Assembly: GCA_035048495.1 (NCBI GenBank)
Contig: CM068544.1
Location: forward strand, 11,464,138-11,528,137
DNA from: Euptelea pleiosperma
Taxonomy: Eukaryota; Streptophyta; Magnoliopsida; Ranunculales; Eupteleaceae
Direction of reading: 5' to 3'
DNA: 64,000 bases
Shown: positions 24,341 to 34,576 of the stretch, one piece after another
Numbering within the stretch: the first letter of the stretch is position 1
How the letters are laid out: every line of letters starts with the position of its first letter
Notes under the pieces: generated by a model
What the model saw: the letters and a program-made list of their open reading frames with translations, nothing else
What the model was told of the DNA's origin: nothing
Databases searched by the model: none
Made by a program: the position numbers and the translations under genes

Positions 24341-24475
24341 TTTTTTTATTTGTTTATTTTTTTTGGTAGTTAAGCCTGTTTTTAAAGAGACCAGTAACTC
24401 GGTGAGATCAGGTCTATGGTATCATCACCTACAAACTTTACCAACTGAGCAAGCTGGCACCTTCAAACTAGGGAG
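24341..24475 (-). mobile_element. tRNA-derived SINE-like element
   Basis: On the minus strand it starts with a tRNA-like head containing the A-box TTGCTCAGTTGGTAAAG (rc at 24436-24452) and ends in an A-rich tail (rc of about 24343-24364) after CTCTTTAAAAACAGGC. That is the layout of a short Pol III-derived SINE. A clear B box was not identified. The A-box core is identical to that in the tRNA-like segment of the LTR at 18774-18790. It abuts the foldback MITE. Confidence 0.55.
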
Positions 24476-24732
24476 CGAGCGGTTACTCAGAATTACAAAC
24501 TAGGGAGCACCGGAGCAGACATGGGCGGGCTGTACGGAAAACTGGATTGGAGGGTAGTTTCTGCCGAAGAAGAACCTGTTGAAGAGGGGATGGGCTCCAA
24601 GCAGGGTTGTGTTGGTTGTAAAAGTTGAAATCCAAGAACAGGGAGTGTCAAAACTTCGGGGATTGCTCCATACCATTGCAGTCTCCTCCTTTTGCACCAT
24701 TCAACAGTGGTCGTTTGAAATGTTAGTCTGTG

Positions 24733-26791
24733 ATGATTTCCTGCCATCTTGGGTCCCTCTTTCAACGGTCGAAAACTACCACCCATCTACTCCAAATTCA
24801 GTCTCTGGTCCTCAAGGTCGCTCTGGATCACGACCCAGTCTTCATCTCCGACTTCATATTGAATGCTTGTTCAATTTCAATTGAATTCGCTCGATTGGTC
24901 TTCGATCGTCTCCCTGTATCGCCGCCGCTCTTCGCCTGGAACTCAGTTATCAGAGAGTACGTGAAGAGCTCACACCCTTTTGAAGCCGTGAAGCTTTTCT
25001 CGGAGCTGCACAAGGCGGGTCTCAGAGCAGACAACTTCACGTACCCTTTCGTCCTCAAAGCCTGCGGCCGTTGTTCGATGGTTGGAGTAGGCACAGCAGT
25101 ACACTCCTTGGTGGTGAAGATGGGATTCGATTCGGATCAATACGTGGGGAATACCCTTTTGAGCATGTACTCCGCTTGTGGTGCAATTGCATCGTCGAGC
25201 CGGGTGTTCGACGATATGCCTGCGAGAGACGTGGTTTCTTGGAGCTCTATGATTGCTGGATACGTTGCTTGGTAGGTATGCTTCCTCGAATTAGTATGGT
25301 TTTAGTTCTGTTTTAGTTGGACCAATCAAACAGTGGAGTGGGTCCCACTCCCTGTATGTGTGGTCCAGGTATTGGATTACATATCTATACCTGTGGTGTG
25401 GACTATGGAGTATGTGTAGTCAATGGGACTCTCCATTTGATGTGTCCCACCTTACTGCAAAAATGATTTGGTTGAAATTTGGATGATTTTAAACAAATCC
25501 AATCTATTGCATTCTGCTGGACGGTAAGAAAATACATGACTTACGGTTCTGAAAAGGTCCATGGATTAGAAGGTTATTGTCATCTTGATTGGGTGAATTT
25601 TCCATAGAATATTTATTTGTTGGACCCACATTCGTGTCTCTATAGACTATAAATGTGGTCTACATGGGCTTCAACCCACCATTTGACGGGTCCACCTAAT
25701 AGATTTAATTGTTATGATGAAATAATTGGCGCAATTTTGGGTGATTCATTGAATGGTTGCTCCACTTTTGCATTTAGTTTTGATAGTTGTATAGCTATGA
25801 TGTTTATAATCCATTGTTACAAACAAAATCGCACGACTATAAATCATCCCTTCGTAAACTGAGTGCCCGATCCTATCTTTTTCAGTTCTGATAATTTATC
25901 ATTTCTGCATTAATCTTACTCCTTCATGTTGATCCTTTCCACAGCAAATACCCACTCAATGCTATTGCAGTGTTCCAGCAAATGAATCTGGCCAACGTGA
26001 AACCGAATTCTGTCACCTTAGTAAGCTTGCTCTGTGCCTGCACTCGTCTGGGAAGTTTGAGCATTGGAGAATCCATCCACTGTTATGTCACTGTTACCAA
26101 TATCAAATTGGATGTTGCTTTAGGAACTGCTCTCCTTGAGATGTACTCAAAGTGTGGGCATATAGAGAAAGCCTCTCAAATATTTAGCTCCATGATTGAA
26201 AAGAACTTGCAGACTTGGACGGCCATGATCTCCGGCCTTGCCAACCATGGCCGTGGTACAGATGCTATTTCCTTGTTTACTCGAATGGAGAAAAACGGCC
26301 TGATACCTGACAGTATGTCATTTTCGGGCATCTTATGTGCTTGCAGCCACTTGGGTCTCGTTGAACATGGCCAGAAGTATTTTGATAGGATGGTAAGTGT
26401 GTATAATATCCTGCCGACGATGGAGCACTATGGGTGCATGGTCGATTTGTTTGGGCGTGCTGGGATGGTTGAAGAAGCTTATGAGATTATCAAGAACATG
26501 CCAATGGAGCCAAACTCAGTTATATTGAGGAGCTTCATGGGTGCCTGCAGAATCCATGGCCGGGTTGTGTGTGTCGATGAGAACATGACAAAGCTACTGC
26601 TTGAAGTTGAGCCTGGTCTTGGAGCAAACTATGTGCTTGCTGCTAATGTGTCTGCTGCATCGGGTCAATGGGATGCTGTGGCCCACCTGAGAGTCGCCAT
26701 GAAGGAGAAGGGCTTGAAGAAGGTTCCAGGGTGCAGTTGGGTGGATGTAAATAGTGGTATCGCATTTCATTCTGAGAGAACTCGAGGTTAA
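24733..26791 (+). CDS. PLS-class pentatricopeptide repeat protein, E-type end
   Basis: Two exons, 24733-25271 and 25945-26791, join in frame to a protein of 461 residues. The first ATG in this frame is 24733. PPR proteins bind organelle RNA, with one helical repeat per base, and act in editing, splicing or processing in chloroplasts or mitochondria. Visible repeat cores are LFAWNSVIREYVKSS, NTLLSMYSACGAI, VVSWSSMIAGYV, KPNSVTLVSLLCAC, LGTALLEMYSKCG, QTWTAMISGLANHG and SMSFSGILCACSHLG. An E-type domain follows (HYGCMVDLFGRAGMVEEA, GACRIHGRV, KVPGCSWVDVN). The protein stops soon after that, without a DYW deaminase end, so it would need a partner if it edits. With about seven to eight repeats it is short for the family. 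The frame is intact, unlike everything around it. I cannot assign an orthologue or an RNA target. Confidence 0.85.
25272..25944 (+). other. Intron of the PPR gene (673 bp)
   Basis: The donor is G|GTAGGTATG at 25272 and the acceptor TTTCCACAG at 25944. Splicing rebuilds the repeat GYVACKYPLNAIAVFQQM without a frame break, whereas reading through gives a stop two codons after GYVA (at 25273). The intron is AT-rich and has no conserved frame. Most plant PPR genes of this class lack introns, so an intron inside a repeat is unusual but not unique. Confidence 0.85.
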
Positions 26792-26858
26792 TGAAAGGAC
26801 CAAGAATGCTTCGTTGTTGATGATGCCTCCACAAAGGTACATTCATCCTGCCTGGAAC

Positions 26859-26893
26859 CACTATTTACTTCCACTATTTGGGAGTAAATAGTG
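26859..26893. repeat. Short hairpin, possible tiny MITE
   Basis: Perfect 11-bp inverted arms CACTATTTACT (26859-26869) and AGTAAATAGTG (26883-26893) surround a 13-base loop. Copies of GCCTGGAACCAC flank both arms and TACATTCATC occurs on each side. A related piece (GTGCCTGGAAACATTATTTAC) follows at about 26930. It is too small to classify. Confidence 0.5.
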
Positions 26894-27389
26894 CCTGGAA
26901 CCACATACATTCATCTCCTCAACCAAATAGTGCCTGGAAACATTATTTACTTCCACAAAGGCACATTTCATATGCTTATTTCCCTGATTTACTATGTGCT
27001 TGTTTCATATGAAATATTGAGTGAAATTCCCAAGATATGAATGTTTGTTGAAGCTGTTTCCTTGATTAACGTTTGTGTTCTATGATCTAGATCTTGGTCA
27101 TTCAGCATATTTTAAGTGAGGTGTTTCACAATGAATTAGGTCGACATTGTCAACTCGAGGTCTCGAGCCTGTAGATGAATCAGTTGATGTTTTGAACCTT
27201 AATCATGAAATCGCAGGTTTGATAGTGCACAACATTGGATCACAACACAATTCAGGAATAATCGATATTGTCCAATGACAGTATCACCTGAGTGTATTTT
27301 GATCAATTTACAGTGTACAAACAAGGTATTTATCTTCTTTTAGAAAGATTTGTTAGAGAATTTTGAAATTCCTTTATTCTAGGTGAGAT

Positions 27390-27640
27390 TTTTTTATTTT
27401 TTTTGCTGTCGAAAGGTATCCCCACGCCTTTTTTAGGTGGGACTAATCCCTCCTGTCGTGCACACCGACCCCACCAAAGTTTCCCTAGGCACAACTGGGT
27501 AAGTCAGGAGGCCCGCGAATCTCTTACACACGATCAGAGGGAGCAAACCCCTATCGTGGTTCAACCACTGCTCCTTGCTAAAATGAGAAACAACCGAGAC
27601 ATCAAGCACTTAAGACTGAACTTCAGTCTTAGTGATTGCA
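27390..27640 (-). mobile_element. Possible SINE-like retroelement
   Basis: Read on the minus strand, a GC-richer body (with TTAGTCCCACCTAAAAAAGG and GGGGATACCTTTCGACAGC) ends in an A-rich tail (rc of about 27390-27406). The change in composition and the A tail suggest a short retroposed sequence. I did not find convincing A and B boxes or a target duplication, so this could also be a different low-copy repeat. Confidence 0.35.
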
Positions 27641-28059
27641 TGTATTAGCTCTGTCAATCTAGCATGGATTGGGATCCAGGTTGTGAAATCGAATAGGGAA
27701 ATTTAATGGCTGGCTTTGAGTATAAGTGAATGGTTATCCATGTTCCATGCCATTTTAGACCTGATATGCCCATAGTTTTGCATAAGTCTTTAAGACACTA
27801 CCTTGATTGCAAGAGTAAGCTTCTTCTTTTTTTGTCTTTTTTTTCTTTTTCGCGATAAAGAACCTGGAATTGGCTTCCCCTCTATCCAAAGAGTGAGCGA
27901 CATGAGATATTCCAAAATCTTCAAGAGTAAAACCTTTAAATACTTTCCCATGATTTCATGATTCGACAGGCTGTAGTAGGTTCAAGGAATTCACACGGCT
28001 ACTTGTTCTTAGATTTATCAATCTCTCTAATCAAGAAATAACCCTGATGGGTAATCTCT

Positions 28060-28279
28060 AGCCATTAGAATTTAGTACTTTTTAAAGCGTGATTATAGCA
28101 GTTGGATTCGACCATTTTTTTAGTACTAAAACTAAACAAGTTGATTTTTTGTATGAATGTAAGGGGTGGGCTAATCATCCATGCGGTCAATGTGCGCAGA
28201 TGGCAGCAGTCAGTAACAACATCGTGCTTTCTCACGCTAAAGCGTGAGGTATACCTTGGTACATGCATCACAACCTAAC
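28060..28279. mobile_element. MITE-like sequence related to its right neighbour
   Basis: The inner part (GGGGTGGGCTAATCATCCAT, CAGTCAGTAACAA, CGCTAAAGCGTGAGGT, TACCTTGG) parallels the MITE at 28280-28462 (GGGGTGGGCTGAACATCCAT, GAGTAACAA, CTACCTTGG). It contains a perfect short palindrome CTCACGCTAAAGCGTGAG (28231-28248). Its outer ends are not clear. Confidence 0.45.
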
Positions 28280-28462
28280 AATGATTACGAACTAAAGAGA
28301 AAAGATGTCTGAGGTGGACCTCACGCCAAGGGGTGGGCTGAACATCCATTCAGTCAGTGGGGCCTAGAGGATAGAGGTGAGTAACAAAAATCGCTAAAGC
28401 TCAAGCCTTTAGCATGATGTCTACCTTGGGACATCTTTGCTCTTTAGTTTGTAATTATTATT
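28280..28462. mobile_element. MITE with terminal inverted repeats of about 40 bp
   Basis: The left end AATGATTACGAACTAAAGAG and the right end (reverse complement AATAATTACAAACTAAAGAG) are inverted. The match continues into AAAGATGTC and GAGGTGGAC or AAGGTAGAC. The element is about 183 bp and non-coding. Target duplication not resolved. Confidence 0.6.
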
Positions 28463-28514
28463 TTAGAGATTTAGTGAATTTAGGAATAAGGAAGAGGAGA
28501 GATGTTTTGTAGTT

Positions 28515-29058
28515 AACTAGTGGGTGGCCCGTGCCCTCGGCACTCTCCGACAAAGCATTTGCCAAAATCAGGTGTGAGTGGCTGAGATCCATCGTCCATT
28601 GGGGAGGTAAGATCTCGGCCCTTCTTTATGAAGCCTATAAGAGGGAAAGACAATTTTCCTGTTTTGTTATATAGACTAGTGGGTGGCCCATGCCCAGGGC
28701 ACTCCTCGACAAAGCGTTTGTCAAAATTTGGTGTGAGTTGTTGACATCCACCGTTCATTTGGGGGATAAGATCTCGGCCCTTCTTTATGAAGCCTATAAG
28801 AGGGGGAGACAACTTCCCTGTTTTGTTATATAGACTAGTGGGTGCCCTGTGCCATCGGCACTCCTCGACAAAGAATTTGCCAAAATCAAGTGAGTGGCGG
28901 AGATCCACCATCCATTTGGGGGAGGATTAGATCTCGACCCTTCTTTGTTAATTCTTATAAGAGGAGGTATAAGTAGGGAGACAACCAATGTGTTTTGTTA
29001 TATAGAATAGTAAATGGCCCGTGCCCACGGCACTCTCCGACAAAAGCTTTTGCGAAAC
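28515..29058. repeat. Tandem repeat, about 3.3 copies of 158-173 bp
   Basis: Copies start at about 28515, 28674, 28833 and 29006. Each begins with a form of CTAGTGGGTGGCCCGTGCC, passes GGCACTCTCCGACAAAGC, and ends TGTTTTGTTATATAG. The third copy has a small insertion (GGAGGTATAAGTAGG) and the fourth is cut after about 53 bp, where the copia relic begins. Frames inside repeat with the array and are not genes. Confidence 0.85.
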
Positions 29059-29109
29059 TTGGGTTCCTTCGGCACTCAAACAGTATAACGGACTGGGGCG
29101 TTACCATTT

Positions 29110-31443
29110 TTTCCATTATAACGTTATAACGGATTGTCAGACAGCCTATGAAATTTGGAATGGAGTTAAACCAAATGTAAAATATTTCGGGATCTTTGGG
29201 AGTACTTGCTATATGCTTAGAGACAGAAAATCTTGGAAAATTTAAATCCAAAAGTGATAAAAGTATTTTTTTAGGATATTCCACAAGAAGTAGAGCCTAT
29301 AGGATCTTTAACAAAAGAACCTTAACCATAGAAGAATCTATTAATGTGGTCATTAATAATGAATCTCCAAAAATTGGTGATAATTCAGATGAGATGGTAA
29401 AACCTACAAATATTGAGAAAGGTGAAACAAATGTTCACAACCTAGAAAAACCCAGAGAATGGAAATACATTAAAGATCATCCTAGTCCAAAGATTATTGG
29501 AAATAAGGATAATGGTGTGCATACAAGAAGTCAATTGGAAAATATATCCAGTCGTTTATGCTTTACCTCTAAGATTGAACCAAGAAACATTAAATAAGCT
29601 TCACCAACACCCACCGACATCTTCTCCTCCAACAACCACTCACGGCCTGCAAGTTCTCCACCCCGTTGAGATCACACATCCTTCACATCTCCTCCATGCA
29701 TCCTCACCAATGTTTCCAGTTGAAAAACATTGCCACCACGCTGCCAAACCAGAGTGCACCTCACAACCAATCGGACAGCAAGTCCAGGCACAAGCACCAC
29801 ATCTCCGGGAAGCAAAGCCATGCGCTCCACGACCATGCCCACGCTTGGCCAAATCATCATCTTCCATGGCTTGGTCGTGAGCCCACCATGCCTCTTACCA
29901 TTGCATGCACATCACCTTCATATACCACCACTTGAGTTAGGCTCTACAACTATCCCACACATCATTGGCCGAAAACCCGGGCCGAACCACTCACCGGGTC
30001 GATCCCGGTCTCAAATCATGGTAAGCGCGCACAAGGTATTTTAGATGAACATTGGATAAATGCCATGCAAGAAGAGTTAAATCAATTTAAGAGAAATGAT
30101 GTTTGGTTTTTAACCCCTAGACCTTTGGATAAAAATGTGATAAGAACTAAATGGATATATAAGAATAAACTTGATGAGAACAGAGTAATTACTAGAAACA
30201 AAGCTAGATTAGTGGCTCAAGGCTACTCTCAAGTTGAAGGGATTGATTTTGATCAGACTTTTGCCCTAGTGGCTAGACTAGAATCTATTAGGATTCTTTT
30301 AGCATTAGCCTGTGTCCTAAAATTTAAACTCTATCAAATGAATGTTAAGAGTGCTTTTCTAAATGGGATTTTGGAAGAAGAAGTTTATGTAGAACTACCT
30401 AAAGGTTTTGAAGATTAGAAATAGATTCACAAGAGGAATTGTTGATAAAATACTGTTTATTATGAAAAGAGATAATGGTATTCTGATATCCCAGATATAT
30501 GTTGATGATATTATCTTTGGCTCAACTACTGAGATGCATGCTTTAGAATTTGCTCAAGCTATGAAATCTAAATTTGAGATGAGCATGGAAGGTGAACTGA
30601 ATTTCTTTCTAGGTCTTCAAGTTAAACAATTAGAAAATGATATTTTTCTTTCTCAATCTAAATATTCTAAAGAATTTCTTAAAAAATTTGACTTAGAATC
30701 ATCTAAATCTTCACATTCCTATGAGCACTAGCATTAAACTCACCAAGGATTTAAGTGAAAAATCAGTTGATCAGACTCTGTACAAGAGTATGATTGGTAG
30801 TCTCCTCTATCTCACAGCTAGTAGACCCGATATTGCTTTCAGTGTAGGAGCTTGTGCTAGGTATCAATCTGACCCAAAAGAATCTCATATCTCGGCTTTT
30901 AAAAGAATCATTAAATATGTTAGTGGTACCATTAAATACGGTCTCTAGTATCCTCTTGAGACTAACAGTGAAATTGTCAGTTATTCAGATGCCAATTGGG
31001 TAGGAAATGCTGATGATCGTAAGAGCACTAGTGGTGGGTGTTTTTATATTGGAAATTGTTTGGTTGCTTGGCACAACAAGAAATAGAATGCTATATCTTT
31101 GTTTACTGCTGAAGCAGAATATATTGCTGCAGGCAGTTGTTGTGCCTAGTTAATTTGGATGAAACAATTGTGGTTGGATTATAAAATTAATCAAGAATCT
31201 ATGAATTTATTCTGTGATAACACGAGTGCGATTTGTATTTCTAAAAATCCTGTACAACACTCTAGAACCAAACACATAGATATCAGACATAATTTTATTT
31301 GAGAGTTGGTTGAAGAACAGATAATTTCATTAGAGTAAGTGAATATAAAAATTCAACTTGCTGATATTTTGATTAAACCTTTAGATTCGCTCAGATATGA
31401 TATCTGAGGAAATCTATCAGAATTTTTCCCATTGATTGATTTG
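29110..31443 (+). pseudogene. Ty1/copia polyprotein pseudogene, 5'-truncated
   Basis: The relic begins in the C-terminal part of integrase (GVKPNVKYFGIFGSTCY, then FLGYSTRSRAYRIFNKRT). It continues into RT ([51 protein letters not shown]) and RNase H (YSDANWVGNADDRKSTSGG, TAEAEYIAAGSCC). Gag, protease and most of integrase are missing. RT has a deletion of roughly 40 codons after the PKGFED motif (about 30415). Stops are scattered (for example 31084-31086). A foreign segment of about 440 bp sits at 29602-30040. The motif set resembles the SIRE/Maximus branch, but this is not certain. It would have copied RNA to cDNA in virus-like particles; it is dead. Confidence 0.88.
29602..30040 (+). repeat. 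Fragment of gypsy LTR inside the copia pseudogene
   Basis: The copia frame is interrupted between the NIK and DEHWI motifs by about 440 bp of unrelated sequence. Its last 70 bases (CCGAACCACTCACCGGGTCG, TCAAATCATGGTAAG, ACAAGGTATTTT) match the reverse complement of the LTR of element A around 1615-1690, including the conserved splice donor. The TG and CA ends of an LTR are absent, so this is an internal piece, not an inserted LTR. Template switching or a secondary recombination could explain it. Confidence 0.6.
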
Positions 31444-31919
31444 TGTTGGTACTGACTGAAATATTCAGATTATCATTGAAAATCATATTTTCAGTATTTC
31501 AGTTAGTCTTATAGTCTAATCATTCAAAATAATGATTAGCTAATATTGTTTGGAAAATATTGTGGTATTGCAATTGTTTGAAAATCTTGATTGTTTGGAA
31601 AAATTTGTGATAATTTGGGATGATTGTGTGTTTAAAAATGACATTCACAAAGACAAGGCCGACCAAGAAAATTGTCAGGCCGACCGAGTAAATATTGAGG
31701 CGTTTGGGTTTTTGAAAATATTGTTTGCATTGTCGAGTCGACCGAACATTTGGTCCGGTCGACCAGAGAATTTGGGTTCAATTTTGATATGTTTGTTTGC
31801 GGGGATGGGCTGACCGAACATTTGGTCTGGTTGACCGAACATGTCTGGTCAACCTACCATTATGACCGGTCGACCACGCATCGCTCCCGAACGTCATATG
31901 ATTCTCGCAGGCGGGTCGT
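31444..31919 (+). repeat. Truncated 3' LTR of the copia element
   Basis: The sequence starts TGTTGGTACTGACTG just after the RNase H end and is cut at 31920 by the LTR of element C. It carries many GGTCGACC-type motifs in its right half (31660-31880), in both orientations. No 5' LTR exists in the window to confirm the boundary. Confidence 0.6.
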
Positions 31920-34576
31920 TGAAAGTAGGGTTTTTCCGTGTTGTCGAATCGGAAACCCCGGTTTCAACACATTTTTTAATTTGATCCGATTATCCTGCAA
32001 AATTTTAGAGATTCGTATAGGGATTTGTGTCGGATGTCGATCCGCACTCGGGATAAGTTAGCGCAAACAAGAACATGAAATGACGGCTTTCTTTATGGAA
32101 ATTGCTCTGAAATCAATGTAGGGGTGAGAATGGTGATGATGGGATCATGGATTCAAAATACTTTTCTGAAGATCAATTGTCAAGTACGAACAAGAAAATA
32201 ACAAGATTTGCATAAAAATATCACTCTTTTATTAATTCAAATCAATTCCATTACATCCAAATAAAGTCGAATAAAAGTATGAGATCTAACTATAAAGCCG
32301 TAAAAGAAGATGTAGAGAGAAAAGAAAAAAAGAAAAAAGAAAAAAAGAGATACAGAATTCTAGAGTGAGAAGTCTTAGGACTACCTAAAGATAGAGAGGG
32401 AAGACTAGAAAGAGAAAAAGATAAAAGTAGAGAGAGAAAATGAGTTTTGAAGGAAAACAAACCTAGAAAGAGAATGAGAGGGCTAGAGAGAGAAAATGGT
32501 GAGAACCTAGAGATAGAAGGTATAGAGGCACTAGAGAGAGAAAAAGAAGAGGGTGTTAGAAAGAGAAAAGAGAGAAAGAGGAAAGGAACTCACCATTGGA
32601 GCTTTCCTGGACTTGGCCAAGTGCATGGCCGTGGTGGTGGTGCTTGAGGTCTGTCCGTGTCCAAGTGGAGGATTCATGGGTGGCTCACGACCAAATGGTT
32701 CAAGGAGGAGAAGATGGTGTTGTTGCTTGCAACACCATAATCTAATGGTGATGGCAGTGCTTGAGGAGGAGGTTCCAGGCGGTTTTTTTTTTTTTGAAAC
32801 CCATTGCCGATCTACAACTTGAAGGGGAGGCTCGTTAAAGCTAAGCACGGTGGTGTCTTACTTTATGGTGACCCACCGGTGGAGGGAGGAGATGGACACT
32901 GCGGCGGTGATCCAAGTTGCAAGTATGATGGGTAGGAGCGAAAGAGGAAAATGGACCTGCTGGAGTTGCAGGTCCGTTTGGCACTCCTTGAGAAGAAGAT
33001 AAGCACGTCTGTGGTGATGATGAGAACGCACACAGGCTGAAAATAATCGGCCGGAGTTACAGACCTGTAACTCCGGCGAAGAAAAAGAAGAAGAAGAAGA
33101 AGAAGAAGAAGAAGAAGAAGAAGAAGAAGAAGAAGAGGATGAGGAAGAGGAAGACAAACCTGAGATCGTGCCGGAAACGTGGCTGAAGATGTGCAGGAGA
33201 TGTACATTCGAAAAGGCGCCGGAGTTGCAGCGATGACCGACGTTTGTAGAGGGAGGCGGTGCTGTCTTGCAGGAGTAGCCGTGTGAAACCTTGTGCCGCA
33301 ACTAGGCGGTCGTGGCTGGATGATGGGCTGCACCAGGCAGTCGTGGATGGACTGTGGAGGAGTTGCAGCGAAGGGGCAGGGGCGTAGATGCTTGGTGGAG
33401 CAGCTCGCCGGAGAAGAGAAGGGAGAAGAAGAAGAGGAAGAAGAGAAAGTGGAGAAAAGAAGGAGGAGAAGGGGGAAAACGTGGGGGGGAAGGTTTTGGG
33501 GAAAGAGAGGAGAAGAAAGGAGGGGATTAGGGTTCCAAAGAACCCTTCTCCTTCCCCTTTTAGAGCTCCCTAGTTTCCATTAATGGAAATTAGGGAATTT
33601 TTTAAAAAAATTTTTTTTTTTTTTTTTTTTTAAAATAAGTAAAACACTACTTTTCTTTAGGGAATTTTCCCATTTATTGGATCCCCCATTTTTTAAAATT
33701 TAATTAAAATTCACGGGGTCCACTAACTGGTCGGACAGCGGGTCGATGATGATGGGCCCGGCTACTGGCCCACATGGATGATGATGTCCATCGTCTCACA
33801 AGATGATGTGACAGACAGTCTGATAGCAATCGGATGGATGGTGACTTGATTGGGACCCAGATTGGTAGATCGACAGATCTAGAGAGATCCAACGGTCCGG
33901 TGGAAGATCCAACGGTCAGAAAGCTAAGGGAAATGAGATAGAGCCAATTGGCAGGAGTTCCGGGGTTAGGTCAGTAGATTCGAGGACCGACAGATGAAGA
34001 GAGAGAGAATAAGGAGAGATGAGAGAGAAAATATCAGAAAATAGAGATAAAAGTATTGGCAGAGGGTCTAGAACCCTGGTCTTCACTGTGACCATTCTCA
34101 CGCTTCTCTAGTAGAGTAGACTATCATTCTTTGCTGACTCATGTGGCTTTAAACGCTTTGGTCCATCTCTTGGTCATTAGCTCTCCTACTCTCTTTATTC
34201 TTTCGGCCGGCTATTTGGTCCTCTTATTCAGCTCATATTTGGCCCATATCTTCTAGTCATAGCATGTGGGCTCTTTAAGCTTTGATAATGGGCTTTCCTG
34301 ATCGATGTAGGCTCGCAAGTCTCGAGAATTATCCCATCGGGGTTTCCTACGACAGAAGAAGCGCGTAATGAGACTTTATCAGAACGACTCAATGTCTAGA
34401 CTTCCAAAAATGTGTTTAATGCATGTAAATATACCATTTCGTCCAGAAAAGTGTGTTCTACACAACAAAAGATACTCTTACGTAAAAAAGTAGATAAATA
34501 GAGTATTTTAACATAGGAGAGTGTGAAAACGCTTAGAAGATAATAGTGAAAAATACGCACTTTTAAGCGAATATCA
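31920..34576 (-). repeat. 3' LTR of element C (2657 bp)
   Basis: Bounded by TG at 31920 and CA at 34576. Promoter palindrome 33568-33595 (one mismatch). Hairpins at 32953-32975 (arms GGACCTGC/GCAGGTCC) and 33051-33076 (arms GGAGTTACAG/CTGTAACTCC, a paired change relative to other LTRs). A (GAA)n run occupies about 33084-33136. Two 20-bp GATCCAACGGTC repeats (33883-33922) occur where the 5' LTR has three. T-arm-like site 34064-34076. Donor GTGAGTT near 32590, acceptor TTTTGCAG near 32000. Confidence 0.92.
33084..33136. repeat. (GAA)n microsatellite in the 3' LTR of C
   Basis: About 17 AAG/GAA units follow the GTTACAG hairpin. The 5' LTR has a much shorter interrupted tract at about 45121-45150, so the run expanded or contracted after insertion. 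Confidence 0.9.

Larger units (their letters stand above)
26792..28059. other. 3' flank of the PPR gene, mostly unassigned
   Basis: This AT-rich sequence has no conserved reading frame and probably includes the 3' UTR. It contains a small hairpin at 26859-26893 (arms CACTATTTACT/AGTAAATAGTG) between direct copies of TACATTCATC (about 26839 and 26907). It also contains the SINE-like candidate at about 27390-27640, listed separately. Confidence 0.5.

Noticed and set aside
24579..24884. Alternative upstream exon in another frame for the PPR gene
   Set aside because: That frame does not encode PPR repeats and conflicts with the frame starting at 24733, which does.
28515..29058. CRISPR-like array
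   Set aside because: The units are contiguous, about 160 bp long, with no short repeat/spacer pattern, in a plant nuclear context.
31550..32061. Plus-strand frames across the copia LTR and the LTR of element C
   Set aside because: They cross an insertion boundary (31920) and have no recognisable domain.
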